In this document: one piece after another, positions 47,951 to 57,217 of the stretch
Numbering within the stretch: position 1 is the first letter of the stretch
How the letters are laid out: each line of letters begins with the position of its first letter
From: Herbaspirillum sp. LeCh32-8
Lineage (GTDB): Bacteria > Pseudomonadota > Gammaproteobacteria > Burkholderiales > Burkholderiaceae_D
Assembly: GCF_017814915.1 (NCBI RefSeq)
Contig: NZ_JAGIPZ010000005.1
Location: 186,001 to 250,000 of the forward strand
Direction of reading: 5' to 3'
Length of the DNA: 64,000 nucleotides
Program-made: the position numbers and the translations under genes
Notes under the pieces: model-generated
Seen by the model: only the letters and a program-made list of their open reading frames with translations
The model's database searches: none
What the model was told of the DNA's origin: nothing

Positions 47951-49054
47951 CTACTTTACTCCATGCTTCTCCAGCGCCCAAGCCACGTGTTCGCGCACCA
48001 GTTCCGACGGATGAGCCTGGCGCGCGCGCAGCGCCGCGACCATGCCGGCGTCGCCGCGATGCGCATCCGATGCGGCGGCGTTGCCCAGACCGACTGCCAG
48101 GTTGCGCAGCCAGCGCTCATGTCCGATGCGGCGGATCGCGCTGCCTTCGGTGTTCTTCAGGAATTCCTCCTCGCTCCAGGCGAACAGCGCAACCAGGCTG
48201 GCGTCGTCCAGGCCGTGGCGCACGTCGAAGTCGGGCAAGGCGGCGCGCTGGGCGAACTTGTTCCAGGGGCAGTAGAGCTGGCAGTCGTCGCAGCCGTAGA
48301 TGCGGTTGCCGATCAGCGCGCGCAGCTCCTCGGGAATGCTGCCCTTGAGTTCGATGGTGAGATAGGAAATGCAGCGCCGCGCGTCCAGTTCATAGGGCGC
48401 GACGATAGCCTGGGTCGGGCAGACGTCGATGCAGGAGCGGCACTGGCCGCAGTGCGGCGTGACCGGCTCGTCCACCGGCAGCGGCAAGTCGGTCAGCATC
48501 TCACCCAGGAAGAACATGGAGCCGGCGTCGCGATGCAGCAGCAGCGTGTGCTTGCCGCGCCAGCCGAGGCCGGCCTTTTCGGCCAGCGCCACCTCCATCA
48601 CCGGTGCCGAGTCGGTGAAGACGCGGTAGCCGAAAGCGCCGATCTCGCCCTCGATGCGGGTGGCCAGCTGCTGCAGCCGGGCGCGCAAGACCTTGTGGTA
48701 GTCGCGCCCGCGGGCATAGATGGAGACTTGGGCTGCGGCCGGGTCGGCGCTGCGCGCTTCCTCGCGGGCGCGCCAGTCGGCATTTGCGCCGTCCTTGTCC
48801 GCCGGCACATAGGGCATGCGCACGCTGACCACGCGCACCGTTCCCGGCACCAGCTCGGACGGGCGCGCGCGCTTCATGCCGTGGCTTGCCATATAATCCA
48901 TCTCGCCGTGGTAACCCTTGTCCAGCCAGGCCTGGAAACCGGCCTCGCGATGCGACAGGTCGACATCGGCGATGCGCACCTCGGCAAAGCCCAGGTCTTT
49001 TCCCCAGGCCTTGATGGCGATGGCAAGATCGGCGAGATCGACAGAAGCGGTCAT
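47951..49054 (-). CDS. queG: Epoxyqueuosine reductase QueG
   Basis: Cobalamin and iron-sulfur enzyme performing the last step of queuosine formation in tRNA; 367 residues. Visible are the YHGEMDYM opening segment, VSIYARGRDYHKVLRARL, GWRGKHTLLLHRDAGSMFF, and two 4Fe-4S motifs, CGQCRSCIDVCPTQAI and CDDCQLYCPWNKF. A HEAT-like C-terminal repeat (RNLAVGLGNAAAS) closes it. Its ATG (49052-49054) overlaps that of an upstream in-frame start option for the divergent tsaE; queG-tsaE-amiC is a common neighbourhood in betaproteobacteria. Confidence 0.96.
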   Translation of the reverse strand: MTASVDLADLAIAIKAWGKDLGFAEVRIADVDLSHREAGFQAWLDKGYHGEMDYMASHGMKRARPSELVPGTVRVVSVRMPYVPADKDGANADWRAREEARSADPAAAQVSIYARGRDYHKVLRARLQQLATRIEGEIGAFGYRVFTDSAPVMEVALAEKAGLGWRGKHTLLLHRDAGSMFFLGEMLTDLPLPVDEPVTPHCGQCRSCIDVCPTQAIVAPYELDARRCISYLTIELKGSIPEELRALIGNRIYGCDDCQLYCPWNKFAQRAALPDFDVRHGLDDASLVALFAWSEEEFLKNTEGSAIRRIGHERWLRNLAVGLGNAAASDAHRGDAGMVAALRARQAHPSELVREHVAWALEKHGVK

Positions 49055-49091
49055 GAACCTGAAAAACGGAATTGGATATCAAGTAGTGAAC

Positions 49092-49577
49092 ATGCAGCGC
49101 CTCCACCTCCATCTGCCCGACGAGGCAGCCACCGCCAAGCTGGGCGCCGACCTGGCGCAGGTGCTGACGCCGGGCCTGGCGGTCTACCTGCACGGCGACC
49201 TGGGCGCCGGCAAGACCGCGCTCACGCGCGCCCTGCTGCATGCGGCAGGCCACCCGGGCCGGGTGAAAAGCCCGACCTATACGCTGGCCGAGCCCTATGA
49301 AGTGGAAATCGCAGGACGCATGGTAACAGTCATCCACTTCGACCTGTACCGGATGGCCAGCCCGGAGGAATTCCTGGACGCCGGATTCCGTGAACATTTC
49401 AACGAAAACACCATCTGTATCGTCGAATGGCCCGAAAAGGGCGATCCGGTGTTGCCGGCACCGGACATTCACGTCAGCCTGATGCTTGCGCAGCACGGCC
49501 GTGATGTAGAATTACGTGCGTTGTCTGACAAGGGTCATCAATGCCTCGCTCGACTGAAATTCGCTCCCAACCTGTAA
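49092..49577 (+). CDS. tsaE: tRNA threonylcarbamoylation ATPase TsaE
   Basis: P-loop ATPase partner of TsaD-TsaB in t6A synthesis; 161 residues from ATG 49092, a typical length. Walker A GDLGAGKT is at 35-42, followed by SPTYTLAEPYEV and the HFDLYRM segment, then IVEWPEKGD. An alternative ATG at 49053 adds 13 residues, but its codon overlaps the queG start codon on the other strand. No strong ribosome site is seen for either. The 3' end overlaps amiC by 37 bases in another frame. Confidence 0.94.
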   Translation: MQRLHLHLPDEAATAKLGADLAQVLTPGLAVYLHGDLGAGKTALTRALLHAAGHPGRVKSPTYTLAEPYEVEIAGRMVTVIHFDLYRMASPEEFLDAGFREHFNENTICIVEWPEKGDPVLPAPDIHVSLMLAQHGRDVELRALSDKGHQCLARLKFAPNL

Positions 49578-50893
49578 AGTCCAAAAGCCGCCGCACCATC
49601 CTCAAAGCAGGCGGCGCTCTCTTCGTCTCCGTCGTCACTCCCCTGCCCGCTTTTGCCTCGCAAATCCTGGCCGTGCGCGTGTGGCCGTCCGACGACTACA
49701 CCCGCGTCACGCTGGAGAACGACAGCGACCTCAAGGTCACCCACTTCGTGGTGAAGGACCCGGAGCGCCTGGTGGTGGACATTGAAGGCATCGATCTCAA
49801 CAGCACCCTGAAGGACCTGGTCGCCAAGATCCAGCCCAACGATCCGTACATCCGCCAGGTGCGCGTCGGCCAGAACCGGCCGAGCGTGGTGCGTCTGGTG
49901 TTCGACCTGAAGGACGAGATCAAGCCGCAAGTGTTCACGCTGGCGCCGGTGGGCGAGTACAAATACCGCTTCGTGATCGACCTCTACCCGGCCAATCCGC
50001 AGGATCCGATCGCCGCGCTGATCCAGAAGGGCGACTGGCTCAAGGAGGCGCCCAAGGACCAGGCGCAGGCACAGATCCCGGCCAAACCCGATCCGGCGCC
50101 TCTGGCCGAAGCCAAGCCGCAGCCGGAAGACAAGACCGAAAAGAATCCCAAGGTGGTCCAGGACGAGCCGCGCCTGCAGTTGACGCGCATGATCACCATC
50201 GCGCTCGACCCCGGCCACGGCGGCGAAGACCCGGGCGCCACCGGCGCGCGCGGCAACCGCGAGAAGGACGTGGTGCTGTCCATCGCCAAGCGCCTCAAGC
50301 GCAAGATCGAGCAATATCCCAACATGCGCGTCATGCTCACCCGCGACGCCGACTTCTTCGTGCCGCTGGGCCAGCGTGTGGTCAAGGCGCGCAAGGTGCA
50401 GGCCGACTTGTTCGTGTCGATCCACGCCGACGCCTTCGTGCAGCCCACCGCGCGCGGCTCCTCGGTGTTTGCGTTGTCGGAAAAGGGCGCCAGCTCCACC
50501 GCCGCGCGCTGGCTGGCCAACAAGGAAAACTCGGCCGACCTGATCGGCGGCGTGAACATCAAGACCCACGACCGGCAACTGGCCAGCGTGCTGCTGGACC
50601 TGTCGACCACCGCGCAGATCAACGACAGCCTGCGCGTGGGCAATGCGGTGCTCAAGGAAATCGGCGGCATCAACAAGCTGCACAAGGGCGCGGTGGAACA
50701 GGCCGGCTTCGCGGTGCTGAAGGCGCCGGACATCCCCAGCATCCTGATCGAGACCGCCTTCATCTCCAACCCGGAAGAAGAAGCCAAGCTGACCGACGAG
50801 CGCTATCAGGACCAGATGGCCGATGCCATCCTGACCGGCATCCGCAAGTACTTCGCCAAGAACCCGCCGCTGGCCAAGAACAAGCTGACCTGA
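49541..50893 (+). CDS. amiC: N-acetylmuramoyl-L-alanine amidase AmiC
   Basis: Periplasmic peptidoglycan amidase that splits daughter cells; 450 residues. A Tat-type signal contains SRRTILKAGG (about residues 16-25), then an AMIN septum-targeting domain (45-145). A Pro/Glu/Lys linker follows (about 165-205). The zinc Amidase_3 domain starts MITIALDPGHGGEDPG with H226. ATLTRD-like MLTRDADFFVPL, FVSIHADAF and the catalytic SILIETAFISNPEEE follow. It overlaps tsaE by 37 bases, implying coupled expression, and ends at a bidirectional terminator. Confidence 0.95.
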   Translation: MPRSTEIRSQPVKSKSRRTILKAGGALFVSVVTPLPAFASQILAVRVWPSDDYTRVTLENDSDLKVTHFVVKDPERLVVDIEGIDLNSTLKDLVAKIQPNDPYIRQVRVGQNRPSVVRLVFDLKDEIKPQVFTLAPVGEYKYRFVIDLYPANPQDPIAALIQKGDWLKEAPKDQAQAQIPAKPDPAPLAEAKPQPEDKTEKNPKVVQDEPRLQLTRMITIALDPGHGGEDPGATGARGNREKDVVLSIAKRLKRKIEQYPNMRVMLTRDADFFVPLGQRVVKARKVQADLFVSIHADAFVQPTARGSSVFALSEKGASSTAARWLANKENSADLIGGVNIKTHDRQLASVLLDLSTTAQINDSLRVGNAVLKEIGGINKLHKGAVEQAGFAVLKAPDIPSILIETAFISNPEEEAKLTDERYQDQMADAILTGIRKYFAKNPPLAKNKLT

Positions 50894-50911
50894 CCGGGCT
50901 GCGTACAAACC

Positions 50912-50947
50912 AAAAGCCCCGGCCTGCCATGCAGGACCGGGGCTTTT
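50912..50947. terminator. Bidirectional terminator amiC/dedA
   Basis: AAAAGCCCCGG (50912-50922) pairs with CCGGGGCTTTT (50937-50947), with an inner CCTGC/GCAGG stem and a one-base bulge. It lies between converging genes. Confidence 0.92.
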
Positions 50948-50970
50948 TCATGGCCGCCGCGGGCGTACGA

Positions 50971-51642
50971 TCAGGCGTTGCTGACCTTGCGCTTGCCGCG
51001 CAACTTGCGCCAGAGCTGCCAGCCGGCGCCCAGCACGATGGGGATGATGGCGCCGATGATGCCGATGATCACCAGGCAATTCAGGTTTTGTTGCACGACA
51101 GGAATGTTGCCGAAGAGATAGCCCAGCACCACCAGGCTGACCACCCACAGCACCGCCCCCAGCACGTTGAAGAGCTGGAACTTGGCGAAGGTCATGGCCG
51201 AGACGCCGGCGATGAACGGCGCGAAGGTGCGCACGATGGGCGTGAAGCGGGCGATCACGATGGTCTTGCCGCCGTGCTTCTCATAGAAGGCGTGGGTCTT
51301 GCGCAAGGCTTCAGGATTGAGCCAGCGATAGTTGTGGGTGTACACCCTGTGCCCCACCAGCGCGCCTATCCAGTAATTGAGGGTATTGCCGGAGACGGCG
51401 GCCACCACCAGCAGCGCCATCAGCACCCAGATGTTCATGGCGCCGGTGGCGCAGAAGGTGCCGGCGATGAACAGCAGGGAATCCCCGGGAAGAAAGGGCA
51501 GCACCACCAGACCGGTCTCGCAGAACACAATCAGGAACAGCACCGCATAGATCAGGGTGCCGTACTGCTCAATCAGGACACCGAGATATTTGTCCACGTG
51601 CACCAGCACGTCCAGCAACTGCAGATAATCCATAAGCCCCAT
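50971..51642 (-). CDS. DedA-family membrane protein
   Basis: Inner-membrane protein of 223 residues in the DedA/YqjA group, linked to undecaprenyl-phosphate and phospholipid recycling and to envelope pH tolerance. Typical parts are FCETGLVVLPFLPGDSLLFIAGTF, GNTLNYWIGALVG, and the conserved basic loop FTPIVRTFAPFIAGVSAM. The tail is Lys/Arg-rich. The start may be ATG 51642 or the Met three codons later. It is a single gene converging on amiC. Confidence 0.93.
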   Translation of the reverse strand: MGLMDYLQLLDVLVHVDKYLGVLIEQYGTLIYAVLFLIVFCETGLVVLPFLPGDSLLFIAGTFCATGAMNIWVLMALLVVAAVSGNTLNYWIGALVGHRVYTHNYRWLNPEALRKTHAFYEKHGGKTIVIARFTPIVRTFAPFIAGVSAMTFAKFQLFNVLGAVLWVVSLVVLGYLFGNIPVVQQNLNCLVIIGIIGAIIPIVLGAGWQLWRKLRGKRKVSNA

Positions 51643-51938
51643 CGTCTATCAAACATGCCGGCGGCGTGTTGCGCCGCGCTATTCGCGTGTTGCTCTGGCG
51701 GCAACACTGCAAAAGACGAGTGGCGATCTCATCCCGACGGGTCATCATACACCATCACCTGTTGGCCTTTTGGACTACATTGAATCCAGCCTGTCCCAAA
51801 CACCCAACACCGACAGCGCCGTGCGTAACTGTAAATTGCTGCAGGCACACTTCAGAACGAGGTCACGTCATCCGATAACTGCCATTGCGTGCCATCGATG
51901 CACGTTCGCAGTCACCAACAAAAGGAAGGGGAATCCAG

Positions 51939-53687
51939 GTGAGCATCAGTTTGAAAAACACAAAAATCGGCACCCGGCTGGCAGCCGGCTTCGCGGTCAT
52001 GCTGGTATTGCTGGTGGGCATCGGCCTGCTGGGGCTATCACGCATGGCCGAACTCAACAAGCAAATGGATGGGGTAACTAACGGTTACTACCCCAAGACG
52101 GTGCTGGCCAACGATGTGATCCTGCAGGAGAACATGATCCTGCGCTCCACCCGCAACCTGCTGCTGATGACGGATCCGAATCAGCTCAAGACGCAGGAAA
52201 GCATCATCGCCGCCGCGATCAAGAAAATCGGTGAAGACATGCAGCAGCTGGACAAGAGCATCACCAGCGCCCAGGGCCGCCAGATGTACAGCCAGATCCA
52301 GCAGGCGCGCACCGCCTATATCGCCAGCAGCGACAAGCTGACCCAGCTGATCAAGGACGGCAAGCGCGAGGAAGCCGTCGTCGCCATGTATGCGCCCGCC
52401 GAACAGGCCTTGCGCACTGCCTATCTGGACAAGGTGGCTGAGCTGGTGCGCTTCCAGGACCAACTGATGCGGGAGGCTGCCGACGCCGTGCGCGCTCAGT
52501 ATGAGCAGGCGCGCAACCTGACCCTGGGCCTGGTCGCACTGGCCATCGTGTTTGCCGTGCTGGTGGCGTGGCAGCTCACCCGCAGCATCACCCTGCCGCT
52601 CAACCATGCCGTGCGCCTGGCGCGCACCGTGGCCGACGGCGACCTGACCAGCCGCATCGAAGTCACCAGCAACGACGAAACCGGCCAGCTGCTGTCGGCG
52701 CTGCAAACCATGAACGGCAACCTGCAAAAGATCGTTGCCCAGGTGCGCCAGGCCACCGACACCATCAACACCGCCTCGGGCGAAATCGCCACCGGCAACC
52801 TCGATCTCTCCTCGCGCACCGAAGAACAGGCCAGCTCGCTGGAAGAAACTGCCTCGGCCATGGAAGAACTGACCTCCACCGTCAAGCAGAACGCCGACAA
52901 CGCGCGCCAGGCCAACCAGTTGGCTGCCTCGGCCTCCTCGGTGGCGCTGCAGGGCGGCAGCGTGGTGGGCGAAGTGGTACAGACCATGGGCTCGATCAAC
53001 GAGTCCTCGCGCAAGATCGTCGACATCATCGGCGTGATCGACGGCATCGCCTTCCAGACCAACATCCTCGCCCTGAACGCCGCAGTGGAAGCCGCCCGCG
53101 CCGGCGAGCAGGGCCGCGGCTTCGCGGTGGTAGCCTCGGAAGTGCGCTCGCTGGCGCAACGCTCGGCCTCGGCCGCCAAGGAAATCAAGGAACTGATCGA
53201 CGACTCGGTGGCCAAGGTCGGCGACGGCAGCCGCCTGGTGGAACAGGCCGGCGTCACCATGGGCGAAGTGGTGACCAGCGTGCAGCGCGTCACCGATGTG
53301 GTGGCCGAAATCTCCTCGGCCAGCCAGGAGCAGAGCACGGGCATCGAGCAAGTCAATCACGCCATCTCGCAGATGGACCAGACCACCCAGCAGAACGCCG
53401 CGCTGGTGGAACAGGCGGCGGCAGCCGCGCAGGCGTTGCAGGATCAGGCCAACCGCCTGACCGAAGTGGTCAGCGTGTTCAAGATCGACGGCATGCAGGC
53501 CGCGGCGCCCGTGAAACCGGCCCGCCCCACGGCGCCGGCAACGCCGCGCGCGGCCAAGCCGGTGGCCAAGGTGGCGGCATCCGCCCCTGCCCCCGCCGCC
53601 AAAGCGGCCGCCCCGGCATTACCGGAAAGAAAACCGGCCGCTCTCAAACCGGCCGGCGACGATGCCGACGACTGGGAACAGTTCTGA
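51939..53687 (+). CDS. Methyl-accepting chemotaxis protein, CheR-tether type
   Basis: Transmembrane chemoreceptor of 582 residues. Helix 1 (about 12-34) and helix 2 (about 190-212) bracket a four-helix-bundle ligand domain. HAMP (213-265) and the cytoplasmic coiled coil follow, with the invariant hairpin [32 protein letters not shown]. An Ala/Pro-rich flexible linker ends in DDWEQF at the very C-terminus, matching the xWxxF pentapeptide that tethers CheR and CheB. The start is the GTG at 51939, preceded by AAGGAAGGGG; the in-frame ATG at 51885 has no such site. The ligand is unknown. It precedes a c-di-GMP gene and a second receptor. Confidence 0.92.
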   Translation: MSISLKNTKIGTRLAAGFAVMLVLLVGIGLLGLSRMAELNKQMDGVTNGYYPKTVLANDVILQENMILRSTRNLLLMTDPNQLKTQESIIAAAIKKIGEDMQQLDKSITSAQGRQMYSQIQQARTAYIASSDKLTQLIKDGKREEAVVAMYAPAEQALRTAYLDKVAELVRFQDQLMREAADAVRAQYEQARNLTLGLVALAIVFAVLVAWQLTRSITLPLNHAVRLARTVADGDLTSRIEVTSNDETGQLLSALQTMNGNLQKIVAQVRQATDTINTASGEIATGNLDLSSRTEEQASSLEETASAMEELTSTVKQNADNARQANQLAASASSVALQGGSVVGEVVQTMGSINESSRKIVDIIGVIDGIAFQTNILALNAAVEAARAGEQGRGFAVVASEVRSLAQRSASAAKEIKELIDDSVAKVGDGSRLVEQAGVTMGEVVTSVQRVTDVVAEISSASQEQSTGIEQVNHAISQMDQTTQQNAALVEQAAAAAQALQDQANRLTEVVSVFKIDGMQAAAPVKPARPTAPATPRAAKPVAKVAASAPAPAAKAAAPALPERKPAALKPAGDDADDWEQF

Positions 53688-53829
53688 GCAATGCCAACCT
53701 CGCGTAATCGCCGCCGGCGTTGTATGGCCGCGGCGAAGCGCGCACAGACGGGAAATTTAGGCATATGATCAAGCAAGGCGGCGCCCGGCCGGGGCAGGCG
53801 CCGTTACCGGCAGACCGGGGGAGCCTGCA

Positions 53830-56808
53830 ATGCAAAGCAATGAGCCGTTCATCGGGGAACTGAACCGCAGACAAGCACAGGGGGACGAACGGGACGCCCT
53901 GCTGGCGGCGCTTTCGCGCTCCACGGCCATGCTCGAATTCGCCGCCGACGGCACCCTGCTCGGCGCCAACGACAACTTCCTGCGGCTGCTCGGCTACCGC
54001 CGCGAGGAACTGGTGGGCGAGCACCACAGCATGTTGTGCGACCCGACCTACGTCGCTACCGAGCACTACCAACAGTTCTGGCAGCACCTGCGTCAGGGCG
54101 AAGTCATCTCCGGCACCTTGCAGCGCCTGCGTGCCGATGGCACCACGCTGTGGCTGGAAGCGATCTGCAGCCCGATCCTGGACGACCGGGGAGAACTGCA
54201 AAAAGTCATCTCGGTAGCTGCCGACATCACCGCTCACATCGACGACTCGCGCCATAGCCATAGCGTGCTCAATGCGCTGAACCGATCGCTGGGCGTGGTC
54301 GAACTGTCAGCCGAAGGCATCATCCTGTCGGCCAACAGCAACTACCTCAAGACGATGGAATACCTGGCCGACGAGCTGGTCGGCAAGCCGCACCGCATCC
54401 TGTGCGACGACCAATATGCCCAGAGCCAGGAATACGCAATGTTCTGGCGCGACGTCTGCCAAGGGCGCTTCTTCTCAGGCCGCTTCCAGCGCCGCGCGCG
54501 CAACGGCCGCACAGTATGGTGGGAAGCCACCTACTCGCCGGTGCTGGACGCGCACGGCAAACCCGAAAGGATCATCTGCATCGGCACCGACGCCACCTAT
54601 CGCGTCACGCGCGAGGTCAGCGATCGCGAGCACCTGCACCTGCTGTCGCTGGGCATCAATGAGACCGACAACGCCGTCATCATCACCGACGACGCCAATC
54701 GCATCGTCTTCCACAACATCGGCTTCACCCGCATGCTGGGCTTCCAGGCGCAGCAGGTGATCGGCAAAAAACCGCATGAGCTGTTCGCCGCCCATCCCAA
54801 CTTCGTCAAGTCGATCGAGCGCTGCCACGGCGAGCTGCTACAGGGGCGCAGCTTCCACACCGAGGAGCTGATCCACAACATGCATGACCAGCCGCTGTGG
54901 ATGTCGGCGGTGGTCAACCCCATCCTGGATGCGGCGGGCAAACTGGTCAACGCCGTGTGCGTGATGACCGACATCACCAACACCAAGGTGCACGAGGTGC
55001 TGCAATACCGCGTGCTCAACGCCATGGCGCGGGACTCTTCACTGGTCGAGCAGATGAACCTGCTGTGCGAGGAAGTGGAGCGCGTAGCGCCGGAAGTGGT
55101 CGCCTCCATCCTGCGCGTGGACGAGCATGGCCGGCTGCATACGCTGGCCGGCCCCAGCCTTCCGGAGTCCTACAACCGGGCGCTGGACGGCTTGGAGATC
55201 GGCCAGGCGGTGGGCGCCTGCGGCGCCGCCGCCGCCAACGGCGAAGCCGTCATCACCACCGACATCGAGACCGACCCGCACTGGATCAACTATCGTCAGC
55301 TGGCTTTGCCGCTGGGCCTGCGCGCATGCTGGTCGACCCCGGTCAAATCGTCCGATGGCAAGGTGATCGGCACCTTCGCCTTCTACTTCCGCGAGCCGCG
55401 CCGGCCCAGCGCCTTCCACCACCTGCTGGTGGACGCCGGCCTGCACCTGTGCGCGCTGGCCATCGAGCGTGAAGCATCGCGCGCGCGCATCCACCAGCTG
55501 GCGTTCTACGACTCGCTGACCAGCCTGCCCAACCGCAGCCTGTTGCTGGTACAGGCCGGCCAGGCGATCGCCGCCGCCCAGCGCAACCGCAGCACGGTGG
55601 CGGTGATGTTCATCGACCTCGACCGCTTCAAACAGGTCAACGACTCGCTGGGCCACCAGGCCGGCGACGAGCTGCTGCGCACGGTGGCCACGCGGCTGCA
55701 GTCGCAGGCGCGCCGTTCGGACATCGTCGGCCGACTCTCCGGCGACGAGTTCGTGGTGGTGCTCACCCAGTACGACGACAACCACCTGAGCGAAGTCGTC
55801 AAGCGCATCCAGGATCGGCTGTCGCAGCCGGTCTACATCAACGGCACGCCGCTCAATCCCTCGGCCAGCATCGGCGTAGCCATGTTCCCCGCCAACGGCA
55901 ACGACATCGAGACCCTGCTGCATCGCGCCGACATCGCCATGTACCAGGCCAAGGCGGTCAACCGCGGGCGCTTCAGCTTCTTCAGCGACGAGATGAACAG
56001 CATGGCCCAGGAGCGCCTGGCGCTGGAAGGCGCGCTGCGCGACGCGCTGCGCGGCGGCGACTTCGAGCTGCATTACCAGCCGCAGATCCACCTGAAAGAC
56101 AACCGCCTGCACGGCGTGGAGGCGCTGGCGCGCTGGCCGCATCCGCAGCTGGGCAACATCTCGCCGGGGCGCTTCATCCCCATCGCAGAAGAATGCGGCC
56201 TGATCGGCGAGCTCGGCAAATGGGCGCTGGAGGAAGCCTGCTTCCAGCTCTCCGACTGGCGCCGGCGCGGCATCCGGGTGCCGTCCATCTCGGTCAACCT
56301 GTCGGCCACCAACTTCCACGACCTGGAGTTGCCGCAGTTCGTCACTGGCCTGCTGCAGCGCCATGCGCTCTCGCCAAGCGACCTCACCATCGAGATTACC
56401 GAGACCGTGCTGATGGACACCAACCCCAGCACCAACCAGACCATCGCCGCGGTCCACGCGCTGGGCGTGCCGCTGGCCATGGACGACTTCGGCACCGGCT
56501 ATTCCAGCCTGGGCTACCTGCGCAAGCTGCCGGTGGGCGAGCTCAAGCTGGACCAGAGCTTCGTGCGCGACATGGCCAAAGACGAGACCGTGAGCGCGCT
56601 CACCAATGCCGTGATCCGCATCGGCGAAAGCCTGAAGCTGACCGTGGTGGCCGAGGGCGTGGAGGATGCCGACCAGTACGAGCTGCTGATCAGCCAGGGT
56701 TGCGAGGTTGGCCAGGGGTATTTCTTCTCGCGCCCGCTGTCGGCCGACAACCTGGAAAACTGGATACGCGACTTCATGGCCGGCAAGGACGTCCGCGACG
56801 ACGCCTGA
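53830..56808 (+). CDS. PAS-GAF-GGDEF-EAL signalling protein
   Basis: Soluble c-di-GMP protein of 992 residues. There are three PAS domains (about 25-130, 145-255, 270-385; each with an FLRLLGYRREELVGE-like core and a tail such as GELQKVISVAADIT), a GAF domain (about 405-550), a GGDEF domain with SGDEF at 637-641 and inhibitory site RRSD at 628-631, and an EAL domain with E764-A-L, NLSATNFHD, EITETVLMD, DDFGTGYSSLGYL and EGVEDADQ. The Ser in the first GGDEF position may lower cyclase activity; the EAL residues look complete, so net phosphodiesterase action is plausible. GGGGAG lies seven bases before the ATG. Flanking chemoreceptors suggest motility control. Confidence 0.92.
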   Translation: MQSNEPFIGELNRRQAQGDERDALLAALSRSTAMLEFAADGTLLGANDNFLRLLGYRREELVGEHHSMLCDPTYVATEHYQQFWQHLRQGEVISGTLQRLRADGTTLWLEAICSPILDDRGELQKVISVAADITAHIDDSRHSHSVLNALNRSLGVVELSAEGIILSANSNYLKTMEYLADELVGKPHRILCDDQYAQSQEYAMFWRDVCQGRFFSGRFQRRARNGRTVWWEATYSPVLDAHGKPERIICIGTDATYRVTREVSDREHLHLLSLGINETDNAVIITDDANRIVFHNIGFTRMLGFQAQQVIGKKPHELFAAHPNFVKSIERCHGELLQGRSFHTEELIHNMHDQPLWMSAVVNPILDAAGKLVNAVCVMTDITNTKVHEVLQYRVLNAMARDSSLVEQMNLLCEEVERVAPEVVASILRVDEHGRLHTLAGPSLPESYNRALDGLEIGQAVGACGAAAANGEAVITTDIETDPHWINYRQLALPLGLRACWSTPVKSSDGKVIGTFAFYFREPRRPSAFHHLLVDAGLHLCALAIEREASRARIHQLAFYDSLTSLPNRSLLLVQAGQAIAAAQRNRSTVAVMFIDLDRFKQVNDSLGHQAGDELLRTVATRLQSQARRSDIVGRLSGDEFVVVLTQYDDNHLSEVVKRIQDRLSQPVYINGTPLNPSASIGVAMFPANGNDIETLLHRADIAMYQAKAVNRGRFSFFSDEMNSMAQERLALEGALRDALRGGDFELHYQPQIHLKDNRLHGVEALARWPHPQLGNISPGRFIPIAEECGLIGELGKWALEEACFQLSDWRRRGIRVPSISVNLSATNFHDLELPQFVTGLLQRHALSPSDLTIEITETVLMDTNPSTNQTIAAVHALGVPLAMDDFGTGYSSLGYLRKLPVGELKLDQSFVRDMAKDETVSALTNAVIRIGESLKLTVVAEGVEDADQYELLISQGCEVGQGYFFSRPLSADNLENWIRDFMAGKDVRDDA

Positions 56809-56964
56809 ATGCGCGCCCGCCCGCGCAAACGCCATTTCCTGTTTGCGCCGCCCACAAACTCACCAAATCTTCGCCGGGCGATATCAGGATGAAATGTCAA
56901 AGAATTACTTTCTCGATGGAAAAACAACAGCTCCGCAAAATGTGGGCGCAAACATCGAAAGAAT

Positions 56965-56994
56965 TTGAATCAGATCAAAGCACTATCGCTATAC
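56965..56994 (+). promoter_or_regulatory. Candidate promoter of the second chemoreceptor
   Basis: -35 TTGAAT (56965-56970) and -10 CTATAC (56989-56994), with an 18-bp spacer, in an AT-rich dip. It would give a leader of about 215 nt. Upstream, GCGCAAAC/GTTTGCGC (56823-56848) may end the preceding gene. No flagellar sigma-28 box was seen. Confidence 0.5.
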
Positions 56995-57070
56995 TTCTGG
57001 CTTCCCCAGCAAGTCCAGAGATGTAAACGTAACCGCCAGGATCCACAGCCCGGCCGCTCCAGCGTTGCTC

Positions 57071-57157
57071 CGGCCCCGTCTTTCGGGCCGACAGGTTCTG
57101 CAAGCGTAATAACGGCGTCCCTCCGGGACCCACACAGGTTGCCCCGACCACGGTCGG
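57071..57157 (+). promoter_or_regulatory. Three-hairpin leader before the second chemoreceptor
   Basis: Successive perfect stems CGGCCC/GGGCCG (57071-57090), GTCCC/GGGAC (57117-57129) and CCGACC/GGTCGG (57144-57157) lie in the untranslated leader, 60 bases before the ATG. I could not match them to the known c-di-GMP-I core. No other gene is seen in 56809-57217. Confidence 0.45.
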
Positions 57158-57217
57158 CAAGACATCTCGATCGGCATTTGCGCGATTCCATTTTTGCTTT
57201 TCAAAAACAAGAACACC

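Noticed and set aside
56890-57026. A 45-codon plus-strand frame starting MKCQRITFSMEKQQ
   Set aside because: No ribosome site, no recognisable domain, and it runs through the candidate promoter of the downstream receptor.
57001-57217. c-di-GMP-I (GEMM) riboswitch before the Cache chemoreceptor
   Set aside because: The conserved CACAGGGCAAACC and ACGCAAAGCC cores are not found; only unrelated stems are present.
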